From assembly GCA_905331475.1 (NCBI GenBank), contig CAJNYU010001497.1, positions 1 to 64,000 of the forward strand: DNA of 64,000 bases, written 5' to 3'. This stretch comes from Rotaria socialis. Lineage: Eukaryota > Rotifera > Eurotatoria > Philodinida > Philodinidae. Positions 24,645-39,206 of this stretch are shown one piece after another (positions within the stretch are counted from its first letter, which is position 1; each line of letters starts with the position of its first letter). Below the pieces are notes generated by a model. That model saw only the letters and a program-made list of their open reading frames with translations. It did not search any database and had not been told where the DNA came from. The position numbers and the translations under genes were made by a program.

Positions 24645-27089
24645 TCAAGTTGTTTTCCATTTCATACGGACTACATGTCTTACTGATCTTTTACGCGCTG
24701 GGTCATCTTCTGGAAAAATTTTTGCCCGAATTTTCCATGCTTTCTCAAAATATTCTAAAGCAAGTTGATTCTCTTCCATTGCTTCATATTTATGTCCTGC
24801 ACTACTGAAACTTATTGCAAGATCAGGATGATCAAAGGGCAATACTCGTTCACGCATTTTTAACGCTTGCAAACACAGTTCTAGGGCTTTCACCTTTTCT
24901 CCTTTCGCGCTGAGAACGGTAGAGATACTATTAAGAGTTGCAGCAATTGCTGGATGATCTGAAGGAAAGCACTTTTTTTTCATAGCTAGTGCCAGATAAT
25001 AATGATTGAGAGCTTTTTCATGTTGACTTTTAGTCTGATAAACATCTGCAATATTATGAAGAACATTAGCGATATCAGAATGATCTTCGGGTAAACATGC
25101 TTCATAGATTTGAAAAGATGAAAGAAAAAAATTGAATGCTTTTTCACTATCTTTGGTCATTAGATGAACGACACCGATTGAATTTACAGTTTCAGCAATG
25201 TGAACATGAATTTTAGGTAAACAAGCTCGCTTGATATTCAATGCTTGTTCATAATAATTCAGTGCTTCACGATACTTGCGTAGTCCTCGATAACACGATC
25301 CAATATTATGCAGACAATGAGCCATTTCGAGTTGACACAAATCATTAAATTCTTCCAATATTTGTTTTGCTCTATTACAGTACTTAAGCGCTTCCTCATA
25401 TTGACCTTGTTCAACTAAAACATGGCTCATGTTACGTAATATATGTGTGGATTCTCGAAGCAAAGATGGATGGGATTTTCTCATCAGTTGATAGGCTACA
25501 TCAAAATGATGCATAGCTTGCTCATATTCAGCATTGGCCTGACATACTAGGCCAAGTTGATTATGGATATATGCAAGATTTTCATTTCCAGGCTCTCTTA
25601 ATAATTGTTGAAAATAAGTTTGAGCTGCCTGATAGTGACCCATCCGAGTCAATAGTGATCCAAATAATATTGATACACTATTTCCTTGCATTTCATTCTT
25701 TGTTTCTTCGATATACTGTCTAGCTATTTCTTGTCCTTCACCTGTTACACTCAATGAAATTTTCCAAAGATCATCTTCTTCAGTAACCGATTGAACTTTA
25801 AAAACGGCACCCAAGTCAAATAATACTTCTTGTTCGTCAGGAAAATCACTGAAATTTGTTATATCGGCAAAGACAGAAGACGTTTCCTCTTCGTTTCGAC
25901 ATTCAATCTCAAATAGTACTGGAACAGAGTCAGACTGATTTTTATCCTTTATAGCAAAATTAATTGCTATGGAACGTGAACGACTTGTGGATAAATAACC
26001 ATTAATGGAAATGAGTTTACCCTCATTGGATCGAAATTCTTCAAGTTCAGTCAATGTTAATCGTACACCACGATAGACAGTTGTGAATATCTCATTATCA
26101 GTCTCCACCATCATTTTATTGTGTTCACGTGCCAAGGTCAACGACAGATCAGCAATAAAGAAGCGAAAAGTATACAGTTGTTGAATATCTTCTGTACGTA
26201 GTGCTTTATTTAACATTTTATAGACAAACGTCTCTCGTGTATACCATTGAATGCAATTCTCACTTGTATAAGAATTTTCAAATTCATCAATTGATTTTAA
26301 TGCCCTTTCATTCCCTTGATAATAATTGCGACATGCATGAATCATTTGTTTTTTGGCCTTAGGATTTGAAGGAAACGAAACAATGACATTGCTACATAAT
26401 TGAAACCTTTGAATACAAAGAATAGTATATAAAATCCAATGACAACAGCTATTTTATCAGGACTTTTTTTAATTGTCTATCTGTTGTATTAAGAGGTTCT
26501 ACAAACTCTTTTATTTCACAAAGCTGCTAATGATAAGACTCCTTTATTTTTACGCAACGTTTATTGCTCTAAAATTGAATTTCGATAATTGCGAAAAAGA
26601 TTCTTACCAAAGAAATTCTGCGGCCCGTTCTGATACATTGATCGAAATTTTCTGTTTTTGATCATAGAAACTGAATGTTTCCACTTGTTTATTGAATAAA
26701 CGAAGTTTTTTACAAAGGTTTGCGTCTAGCTCTATTCTATCAGTGAATATGCCGGATATCTTGGAAAATCTTTCCATCAAGTCTAAGTTTTCTTCACGCC
26801 ATGTACAATATATGAATACTGATTCGAGTTGTTTTAAATCAATAATAGGAGGTAACAAAATTGTTGCCCATATTTCTGAAGTAATCAAAAAAAGTTTTTC
26901 GTCGGTGACTGATTTAATGTATGAAATGCATTCTTCTATGTTATTGTAAGCGAGAACATAATCATTGATCTCACGTAAACTCTTCATTCTATCTGCCATT
27001 GAATTCATCTCACCAATTTTTGAATCAAACCAAATCAGGGTAATATTCTCCCTATTCGTTTCTGATGATCGATCACATAATGATGCCAT
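24645..27089 (-). CDS. arginine-type ADP-ribosyltransferase with TPR repeats
   Basis: Two exons, 27089-26608 and 26391-24645. The donor TTTG|GTAAGA and acceptor TATGTAG keep the frame (EFLC-NVIVSFPSNPKAKKQ), giving about 742 residues. Exon 1 carries the N-terminal domain found with such proteins in bdelloids (ITLIWFDSKI, ECISYI, LESVFIYC). Exon 2 begins with the ART domain. Its R-S-E signature is TVYRG (Arg), GYLSTSRSRS (Ser) and FPDEQEVLFD (E-x-E), which predicts arginine mono-ADP-ribosylation using NAD+. The C-terminal half is a run of about seven 42-residue kinesin-light-chain-like TPRs (for example ALNYYEQALNIKRACLPKIH and ALNHYYLALAMKKKCFPSDH), a protein-binding superhelix. No signal peptide, so it is likely cytosolic. 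Substrate unknown. Confidence 0.85.
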
Positions 27090-27127
27090 TTTATTTTTTA
27101 TTCACACAACAATCGTATTTCGACGTG

Positions 27128-27346
27128 TCACACTTTAACAAATGTCTCTATCGGTGCAAAGACAACATTTGTCTTGCTATTTAAACGATTGGTTAATTTT
27201 CTTCCGTCGTCGAGAAAGACATGAAACATTTGAAAAAAGCTAACTGGTGACTGATTTCTTTTTTCGCTCTGTATTCTTTCGAATTCTTTTCGTGTGTCGG
27301 TGGCAATGCAGGCTAATAAGGCAAATTCCAGCTTCACCGACTCCAA
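27128..27346 (-). other. 72-codon open frame of unknown status
   Basis: The peptide KLEFALLACIATDTRKEFER, followed by VSFFQMFHVFLDDGRKLTNR, looks more coding-like than most short frames here, but its first codons lie in the arm of the foldback element at 27330-27732. It could be a fragment of an upstream exon or chance. I recognise no family. Confidence 0.25.
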
Positions 27347-27732
27347 CTTCGCTGAATAAAAATCTTGACCGAAAAATATCGAATCAAATTTGACCCATTC
27401 TACATGTAGAATTTTATCCTAACCAACTACTCTAATAGTGGCTTGATTAATTAACCCATCTGACTTGATGACCAAGTGAATTACATCTGGTGCCTTGTCC
27501 CAACAGGTGTGAGGGTGGGTGTGGGTTATCAACTCAGTTTATTACTCACTCAGTTGGTTACCAACTCAGATGGTTACCAAGTCAGTTGGCTACCAAGTCA
27601 GATGGGGTTAATTAGTCAAGTCACTATTAAAGTAGTGAGTTAGAATAAAATTCTATATATAGAATGGATCAAATTTGATTCGATATTTTTCGATCAGGAT
27701 TTTTATTCGGCGAAGTTGGAGTAGGCGAAGCT
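27330..27732. mobile_element. foldback MITE-like element
   Basis: Two arms of about 130 bp (27330-27465 and 27605-27732) are imperfect reverse complements sharing AAAAATATCGAATCAAATTT, GAATTTTAT and TTAATTAACCCCATCTGA-like blocks. The centre holds short direct repeats of TCAGTTGGTTACCAA type and a GGGTGTGGG scrap. It is non-coding and lies about 240 bp upstream of the ART-TPR start codon. I could not define a target duplication. Confidence 0.6.
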
Positions 27733-29340
27733 GTACTAATTCGACTAATAATAAAGCGCCAGTCTACTTTTGAACAATGCGATAGACAGAATAGTAGAGG
27801 AAAAAAGTTTAAAATCATAACCAGTAAAGATTGAAACGCAATAGATGCTAGGCATTTTGAGATGAATTTTGGATTAAAGAAAGGAGAAGATATAAATCAG
27901 CTGAGTTTTACGCAGGATCATCTTTCATAGGACGGACTAGACTTCAACCTAGAGGCTGAACTACTCACTTTGTTTTGCTCTTTGTCCTATCCATTCTCAT
28001 TCTCATAAGTGTTGTAGTACTGCAATCCTATAAATACTTGAAATAGTTTATCATATCAAAGTATTCACATGAGATAACCAATTTAGCAATAGTTCATTAC
28101 TAAGTTTAAGAGAAATTATTGCCTCAGATATTTTATTCTTATGCAGTTTTTACCTCTTCCAGAATGTATATTTACAATTGTTGAAAATAATTAGTTTCTT
28201 ATTTATGCTATTGGTGTGAATTATCAATGTAATAAATGACTGATACTTAATGCGACATGACCATGAGCTCATGATCTTATACGAGAAACGATTTATAGAT
28301 TTAATAAATAATTACCGCTGTATCGACAATATTGCAGTATATTGTTATCCATAGATATTACTATCTGATGTTAGTATCGTATGACTTTCTCACTGATCAA
28401 TTAAATAATTAACTAGACAGCTACGTCATATGTTATAGTAAAATAATAAAACAGAGTGGACACGAATAATGTCGCCAATAATAAATAGATAGAATCCGAA
28501 GGTAATGACTTCACCGCTGGATCCCGCTAATTTCTAGTAGAAATCTGCAGGAAATACACGTCGTTGTCGGGCGAAAAATTCTAGATTCCAAGTGCCTAAC
28601 ATTTTCTGACCGTACCTCATTGATCTAGGATAGACCTAAAATGAAGGAAAACACTGACTGAGGTGTGCATTGTCAGATTCGTTTTTTCTGGGTTATACGG
28701 TGTTAGCTGAATTTTCTCAAAGCGTAGTCCGACAGTATTGAGAAACTCTTTTCGAAGCCTATGCTATTTTTTGATACATAACGTCTCTAACGATCTATTG
28801 AGGTCAAAATGACTTCGGTTAGTTTCATGAAATCATGCTACGAACTTTTCGGAAAAATTCAATTGCATTGATAATATTTTTGATACCTATGCTGAAAGTT
28901 TAGTTTTAAATTCATGAAAAACTACATTAATTTCTTTATATTTTCGATAATTTCATTGAATCCCTTCTTCCAAATTCTGTAGAAACTATTTTCAAAGTTT
29001 GATGATGTGTTTAAGTGTTATTGTGCATTTAATCAAAGAACACTGAGAACTACCAAAAAACAAAACTTGGGAAATGTCGAAGAACACTTTCTGCCAAACT
29101 TTCTATGTTATAATTTTTGTTTTAACTAGATATTGACTCTAACAAGTATTTACTCTGACTGAAAGTAACACTATTATATTGGAATAGTCTTGCTCGAATA
29201 AGTAATGATCATGGTGTTTTCATTTTCGAAGTAGTTCATGCAATTCTAGGTTAATGATAGAAATATGCAACAAAAATAACATATGATTTAACACATAAAG
29301 ATTCATCTATCGGGTAAAATAAGTTAGATTAATTGTTGTG
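27733..29340. other. gene-free stretch
   Basis: No supported gene or RNA. Plain AT-rich sequence. Confidence 0.6.
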
Positions 29341-30156
29341 CTAATTTCTATAAGTCAGTTCTGCCAAAACCGGTAGATGATCTGAGGGATAAAACTTATT
29401 ATTGGAATCAGTTAAATGTGCATGTCGTAGCACTTCTAAACGTGCTGGCGTAATGAAAATGTAATCTATTCGATCACCTATATCATATTTTACGTCAAAG
29501 GTAGACCAAGTGCCATCAGGACCAGAATGAACAGATGCTGTCGAAAGCTTTGCATCTGCGAATTTTATGTTATTTGTAATTGTACGATAAGCATCTGATT
29601 CAGGCCCTGAATTGAAGTCACCAGTCAAAATTGCATGTGTTGCATATCCAACTATCTGTTCTATACGAGTTAAGATAAGTTTAGCACTTTCTCGACGAGC
29701 TACTAGACCTTTGTGATCAAAATGAGTATTGAAATAAAACATTTCTTTGTTCATCAGTCGATCTCTGAGTTTGACCCAGCTGCATATACGTGGCAAAGCT
29801 GCATCCCATCCTTTAGTACCAGGTTTATCTGGTGTTTCTGACAACCAGAAAGTACCTTTATCATTGAGTTCAAAACGATCATGCCGATAAAATATGGCAC
29901 AGCACTCGCCATTATCTTTTCCATCGTTTCGACCAACAGCATAAGAACCGTAATTCGATAATCCAGATGTTAAATCTGTCATCTGCTTAGGAAGACATTC
30001 TTGAACGCCAAGAATATCAGGTAAATAATGTTGAATAAGATTAATAACACGATCTTTACGAAAATACCATTGATTTCGACCATCAATAATAGTATCCAAA
30101 CGAATATTGTAAGTCATTACACGAAACGGCCATGTATGTTGCTCGAATGACATCAT
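29341..30156 (-). CDS. endonuclease/exonuclease/phosphatase-family hydrolase
   Basis: A 271-residue EEP-fold protein, near the usual single-domain length. In order it shows VMTYNIRLD, ILGVQECL (metal-binding Glu), YFNTHFDHKG, ILTGDFNSGPES (the D-x-N pair), GDRIDYIFI and YPSDHLPVLAEL (catalytic Asp-His). Together these define a metal-dependent phosphodiesterase or phosphatase fold. The closest types in memory are bacterial-like secreted or cytosolic EEP hydrolases. No signal peptide is visible. The coding frame is uninterrupted, and the start Met directly follows a good acceptor (ATTTTCTCAG), so an intron in the 5' leader or one more short upstream exon is possible. The substrate (phospholipid, sugar phosphate or nucleic acid) cannot be told. 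Confidence 0.85.
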   Translation of the reverse strand: MMSFEQHTWPFRVMTYNIRLDTIIDGRNQWYFRKDRVINLIQHYLPDILGVQECLPKQMTDLTSGLSNYGSYAVGRNDGKDNGECCAIFYRHDRFELNDKGTFWLSETPDKPGTKGWDAALPRICSWVKLRDRLMNKEMFYFNTHFDHKGLVARRESAKLILTRIEQIVGYATHAILTGDFNSGPESDAYRTITNNIKFADAKLSTASVHSGPDGTWSTFDVKYDIGDRIDYIFITPARLEVLRHAHLTDSNNKFYPSDHLPVLAELTYRN

Positions 30157-32835
30157 CTGAGAAAATATAATATGAATGAAAAGAATCTCTTATTAAAGTC
30201 TTAAATAACGACCAATGATATGTTAAATTATTTAGTCTAAGAAGACAAAGTTGAGTTTCGAATAAAAAATGCAAATAAAAACAAATGCAATAACCCCTTC
30301 AATAAAACTTTGTTGATTGATTTAATTTATCTTTTCTGAGTAAGTTGGTTGGTCACACAAGAAGAATTTCTATTAGTCGAATATAAAAGAATACTTCATA
30401 GAAAACCAAAATTTGCGAAGCGACAGTTTTCATTAAGATCTATCGCCATCTATATTTTGAAAATTATACATTAGGCTAGAAGATATCTATATTGGGATCA
30501 AAGTGTTTTTTGATACATGAGAGTAATGATCGAAGTTTATGGAATTTTAATTCTTTCGTAGAAAAAAGAATGCCCTATTCATCATTTTTCGAATAAAATT
30601 AATTTTACTATATCAGCGAGTTAACTTTAGCATGTTAGCCTTATGTTCATATTACATTTTATGTTCATTGAATTGTAGTAAGTCAGAAAGGACAAGATTA
30701 CCATTATACAACATTAATAAGAGTCTGTTCAGCAAGCAAAATTTGAAGCAATTCTATTAGTCATATGTGAGGATTTTGTGTCGATTTCTAATCAACTATG
30801 AATAGTAAAGTCTAAAAAAAGCAATACCCATACATTAGGTAAGTGATAAGATATACATAACAAGCAATTTATGATGTGTGTGAACACTTGCATATCCTAG
30901 TTTTCAAATACGGAAGGTATTCAATTTTCATTTTTCGTTTTCGGATTTTTTCACCAAACAAAATGCGTTACAGTCTGAAAACAGCGAAAATCTTCTAAAA
31001 CTAGGTGTAAATATCTCACACTCTTCCATGAACACATTTTCGTCTTTGCATGTGTATTTAAGTTTTAATAAGTTTAATGAAATATTTAAAAAATTAGTTC
31101 TTAGCGTCTGAACAATTAATGTAGTTTGAATATAGCATTGATCATCTCATTTAGGAAGAAAGTGCTGATAAATATCATCTGCGTACTGCCATAGCAGTTA
31201 ACATGTTCGAAAATTTATTTCGAAAAAAGCATTCATATCTAGTTTGATATCAATAAAAGCATACAACAATCAGTAATTAAAATACGAAAAATAAACTGGA
31301 GAAAAAGGTGCATCTATGCATATATCCCTTATATCAAAATTTCTTAGTTTTAGTTTTAACGCAGCTTTTGACACATAAATGGCTGTTAAATTAAGATATC
31401 CGAAGATAGGTTTTACTTCTACGCTCGATCTACGATTTCGCAGAAAATTATACTATACATAATTTATTATGGATTCGAGCAGCACAAATTTCACAACCTT
31501 CCTTCAATTGACATCACTGGAGATGAGATGTCTATGTAGAATCTACAAAAGTCAATAAATCTCAATCTATTCAATTTTCCTCATGCCGTACTTTTAATCT
31601 TTTTTTCATAATGACACAAAATTGTTAGCTCTCACCACTGAATCGAAATCTTCATACTCGTTTAGATCTCATAGATTCAGTGCATGCTAGAGATTGAGCT
31701 ACTTTACACTACAATGATAAATTTTGATGTATTTTCAAGAATTTTCTATGATTATCTTTAAAATTCTACAAAAAATGATGCTGAGTTATAATTATCTTTT
31801 GTTCGAATAAAATTGGTGATGTTTTTCGTACGAAAGTAGCGTTTTACCGCTGATTTCATCACATCTCAAACAATTATCTACAAGACAACGTCAAGCAAGT
31901 AAATGTCAAAACTTGAGTTTATGAGATATGCTCATAGATTATTAGTGGTGTCAATTTACAGTTTATTTAATTTAAATTTAACTTCGTGAAAAGTTAAATT
32001 AATTTTAAATTAAATTCTATAAAGTTAAATTTAAATAAAATGAAAACTTTCAGAATTTAAATTTTAAATTTAATAAATTGTTTGGATGGATACACATCAT
32101 TGCTATGAGGAAAATACGTGACTGCAACAGTAGTAAATACTAAAGGAGAGGAAAACTTAGTATTTTAGGTTAATATTTGTTCATAATAGTCAAAATTTCT
32201 CTACAGATTATGCAGGATCCGTCATCTTTCTTCTTCAAAATACTGGGATACTCATAAAAATATATTTAATAGCACAATTCGTAGAAGAATGACTAGCTTT
32301 AACCCTATAAATTATACTGCGCTCTTTGGTATGCTAGGAGTTACAATGGGTTTGCCCTACTAATATTTTTAGCGTGTTTAGGGGATCGTTTTTATTGTTA
32401 GATTTATGACGCACCTGTCAGTTAGTCCTTTTAGGTTACAATGCGAAAATATCTGCAAAACACATGAACCATTGAACTCGCCATTGCCCTTTCTCCTTGC
32501 TTTCGCACACGGAAGATCTTCGAAAAAAAATCAAAAGTCTTTTCGTATGCTGCTTATTACTATTTTTTTGATCAACTATCCAGGAAATTCATAAAAAGCC
32601 GATATCAAGAACTGAGACAAAGAAGTTTCGTCTACTTCGGAAGAAATAAAGTAAGAAAAAATGCACCATCATAACTGAAATCTTTCTAATAGGATTAGGA
32701 TGCTATAGAACGGTGCTATGTTCTTATTCAAGTAACAAGCTTTCAATTCTGTATTTAGTACCCTCATAGAATTTTATTCAAACGAATAAACCTGAAAACA
32801 ATTCTGTTAAAATTTTACAATAGCGGTTCGTCAAT
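30157..32835. other. gene-free stretch
   Basis: No supported gene. At 31950-32090 there is an AT-only palindromic patch (TTTAAATTTAACTT with its complement AAGTTAAATTTAAA) resembling the interior of small inverted-repeat elements. Its ends are not clear enough to call one. Confidence 0.5.
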
Positions 32836-34092
<1,257 letters not shown>

Positions 34093-35304
34093 TTTTGTTG
34101 TATGCTATTTCTTTGTTGACGAAGCGAAATTGAAAATAAAATAAGAGTGTAATAACTACATTTTTATATATCATTGCACTAGATTAATATGATAAGACAT
34201 TTATTTTCATATCACTTACGAAAAGAAAAAATGTCACCGCTCACTTGCAACAGCAAAGGAACAGAAAACGAAGTTCTTATCTTTTGTAAACAATGTGCGA
34301 CATATATTCAATTTTAAACGTTCCGACGCAAAAAAGCTTTAACACAGTGAAGCAGTACACAACAGTTTTAAGAAAATACAACTAACTGTAACAATATGAA
34401 TACCATGAGTACGTCGCTATCCGTTTTTCACATCCCAAAAATGTTATTTCTTTTTCTTATGGTTAATACTATAGTTTTGTTTCATCTAGTATTTGGAAAT
34501 TAAGTCATTCAAATCATTGAGTTCTTGAACACTTTTTTATTCTTGCAAAGTGAAAAAAATTTAGGAAAGGTTGATCTTGGCGAATTCTCTACAGATTTCG
34601 TTTAAGATAAAATAATTTGGCTTGTAATATTACTCGACTAAGTTGATGCATACAATAAATTAAAAGCCAAAGAAATTGTCAGAGTATAAATACGAGCTTG
34701 CATAAATAACTATACATCGGACTTATTCTATGCATTTCGTTTTGTTATCTATGTGTTAGAAAAATGACGAAGTGTATTTCATGTTATTCGGTAGCAACTC
34801 TTTATCTCTTTTAATCTGTCATATCATTATTACATGCATTCATGTAGAGAAGAAAAGATGATAACATTGAACATGAATTCAAATTAAGAAAAAAACCCAT
34901 AAGAGACAATCAGTTACTTTAGTATGGCTGGAAAAATAACTATTATTTTCAAACAATTCTCATGTAAATGTACGTTTTCATAAAGTAAATTGACTATGTA
35001 ATGATACAAATAACAACATTGATCTGAGTCAAAATTTGACTTTTTTTCTATTTGATTTAACATATTACAATTGAACATAAAGATCTATGTCATCAAGTAG
35101 CTATTTTATTTATATTTTAAAAGGAAATTACTGCCAATGACAGAAAATTTTCGACCTATACTCTGTACGGTATTTATTCAATTTTTTGGATTCAAAAAAA
35201 ATGTAACTTATTTTAGTAACTTTCATGACTAAGATATAAAATTAATTATAAAGAAAAGACAATCGTTTATTGTATCAATTACTTATGGAATCAATAAGTT
35301 AGAG
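34093..35304. other. intergenic stretch
   Basis: Promoter side of the protease and 3' side of the esterase. No gene seen. Confidence 0.5.
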
Positions 35305-37174
<1,870 letters not shown>

Positions 37175-38669
37175 GTTTTAATTTAGCAATAGTAAAAATA
37201 TATTATATGAAAAACAATTGTGTCGCTTGTAAATATAGATACTGATAAGCAACAGAAAGTGTTATCAAGTTTCTTAGATAATAGTAAATAAACCGTTTTG
37301 CCTAGTTTTGAGACATACCCTTTGCAAGTAAATTCCATATCTTACTGTAAATTATGAAGGAATATTTCAATTTTAAAAATTAATAATGTTCATTTTCTGT
37401 AGTCTGATATTTTCTCGTTCTAAACAGTAGACTAAGGCATTTTTCTGACATTGTGTGAAACGCAGTCTTAAATGGATGTTAAAACGTAACGGGCAGAACT
37501 AAGCAACCGTTGTGCGCCCTCAATCCGGCACAGAACGTGTCAGATGATTTTCAAATACTATCATAAGCTATCATAGATGATACTCAGAATTGATAGCAGA
37601 CTGTGATTGATCACCTATAGAAATTAGTTTTATTGTGTAGCACACTTTAATCTAGTGAAGGTTTTACTAACAACGTTTTCTTTAATTCTAGGAAGCTTTT
37701 CATTATATAGTCCAAAGTTAATTTTTAAAATTAATATCTACTAACAAGCGTATTGCAAAAATGTAGTCCACTACAATAAATTATCATTCTTTGTAATGCT
37801 TTTTATTAAATCATTTTGAACCTAAAATATTAATTAGCTGACTAATCAAGGTAAGACATTTCAAGTTCGAGTGAATTCTTTGATAATTTAAGTTTAAGAA
37901 GAAAAATACTAAACAATGTTATCAAAAAAAGTAACGATTTTTAACAAATCTTAAACTATTGTTTGCATAAAAGAAATAGGATAGATCAATGTACTCGTAA
38001 CAAGGATTAAATCTTAAACGCGGTCAAAATCATCTAATATGAATCTTTTATAAAGCTATTGTATAACACCATCATTTTTCATATAATTTTTATTCTTGAT
38101 TTTAAAGTAACTACTCTACATATGCAATTTTTCAATAAAACGATTACTCTCGAAATTTATTACACAGAATTTTCTTGTCGAAATAATGTTCTGCTGATAC
38201 TATATACTCATATTTTTATTCAGTTACAGAAATAAAATATTATTAAATGGAAACATTTCAATAGATATTAATGTTAGATTTTGTTACTTGAAATGGTTCA
38301 CTCGTAAAAATTAGCGTTCAGAAAATTTTAAAGAAAAGACATTTTATTAAACAATATATTGTTAATATTGTGTTGATAGTTACAGTTGGTTATACTAGTC
38401 AAATTCAAACTAAATTAACTTTGTATAATAAACAGAATTAAGAAAAAAAAATTTTAATTCTACACTTTGAATAAAGTGATATTTTGCATGAGAAGAAAGT
38501 TTAAAAAACCTTCGAAATTATTTTATACAGATATCTAACAAGAAAATATGTAAAATTGATAACTCTGTATGAGTAACTGCAAAAGCAACTATATCTATCA
38601 CTGCAACAGTGCACTACGCGAAACGCACACAAAAAATAAAGAAAGAAGGAAAGAAAAAAAAATTACGAA
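37175..38669. other. gene-free stretch
   Basis: No supported gene. T-run 38655-38662 next to the tRNA serves as its probable Pol III terminator. Confidence 0.5.
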
Positions 38670-38759
38670 TCCGAACTCCCAGATTTGAACTGGGGACCTA
38701 TAGGTTACTATGATTACTCCATTACAGCCTACCGCTCTGCCAGCTGAGCTAAGTTCGGA
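38670..38759 (-). tRNA. tRNA-Tyr (GTA) with intron
   Basis: The minus strand folds as a cloverleaf. The acceptor stem is TCCGAAC/GTTCGGA, the D arm is AGCTCAGCTGGCAGAGCG (also box A), and the T arm is CCCAGTTCAAATCTGGG (box B). The anticodon stem TAGG/CCTA encloses CTGTAA, an insert of about 16 nt (TGGAGTAATCATAGTA) and A, so the anticodon is GTA with the intron after position 37, the standard place in eukaryotic tRNA-Tyr. CCA is not encoded. A run of Ts follows the 3' end. Confidence 0.9.
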
Positions 38760-39206
38760 TGTTGAAACAAAGTTAAAAAATACACCACAAGATTATTTTA
38801 TGTACAAACATATCAATCGATTCAATAATTTAGCATCAATAAATTTTCTCTTCAACTTACTTTTCAAAGTGTTTGGTCTATTGGAAAAAATATCACTTGT
38901 TTTAAATTTCAAACAAGGAGTAGAAACAAGATATTTATAGTAAGAAAAATTTAGTCATAATACATAACGCCTACAAAAAAAACTTTATTTGATAAAAAAA
39001 AAACAATAGAATATAATCTATCGTATGAATAAGACTTTTTTAAGAGAAAATTAGCAGCACATCGTCTTTTTTCAACGACTATAAAAGAATATTCGAATAT
39101 AAAGAAAGATTAATTTTTGATGAGAATAGCAATAATTAGGATAATTGAAATAAGAATATTTCGACGAAAAATATATGAAATGTTTCTTCTTATTTCTTGA
39201 GCTGTT

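Noticed and set aside
31950..32090. AT-only palindrome as another MITE
   Set aside because: The ends do not pair convincingly and no target duplication is visible.
37175..38669. Search for a second tRNA or snRNA near the tRNA-Tyr
   Set aside because: No box A/box B pair or foldable cloverleaf was found by eye.
38710..38940. 76-codon plus-strand frame
   Set aside because: It starts inside the tRNA-Tyr on the opposite strand and has no motif.
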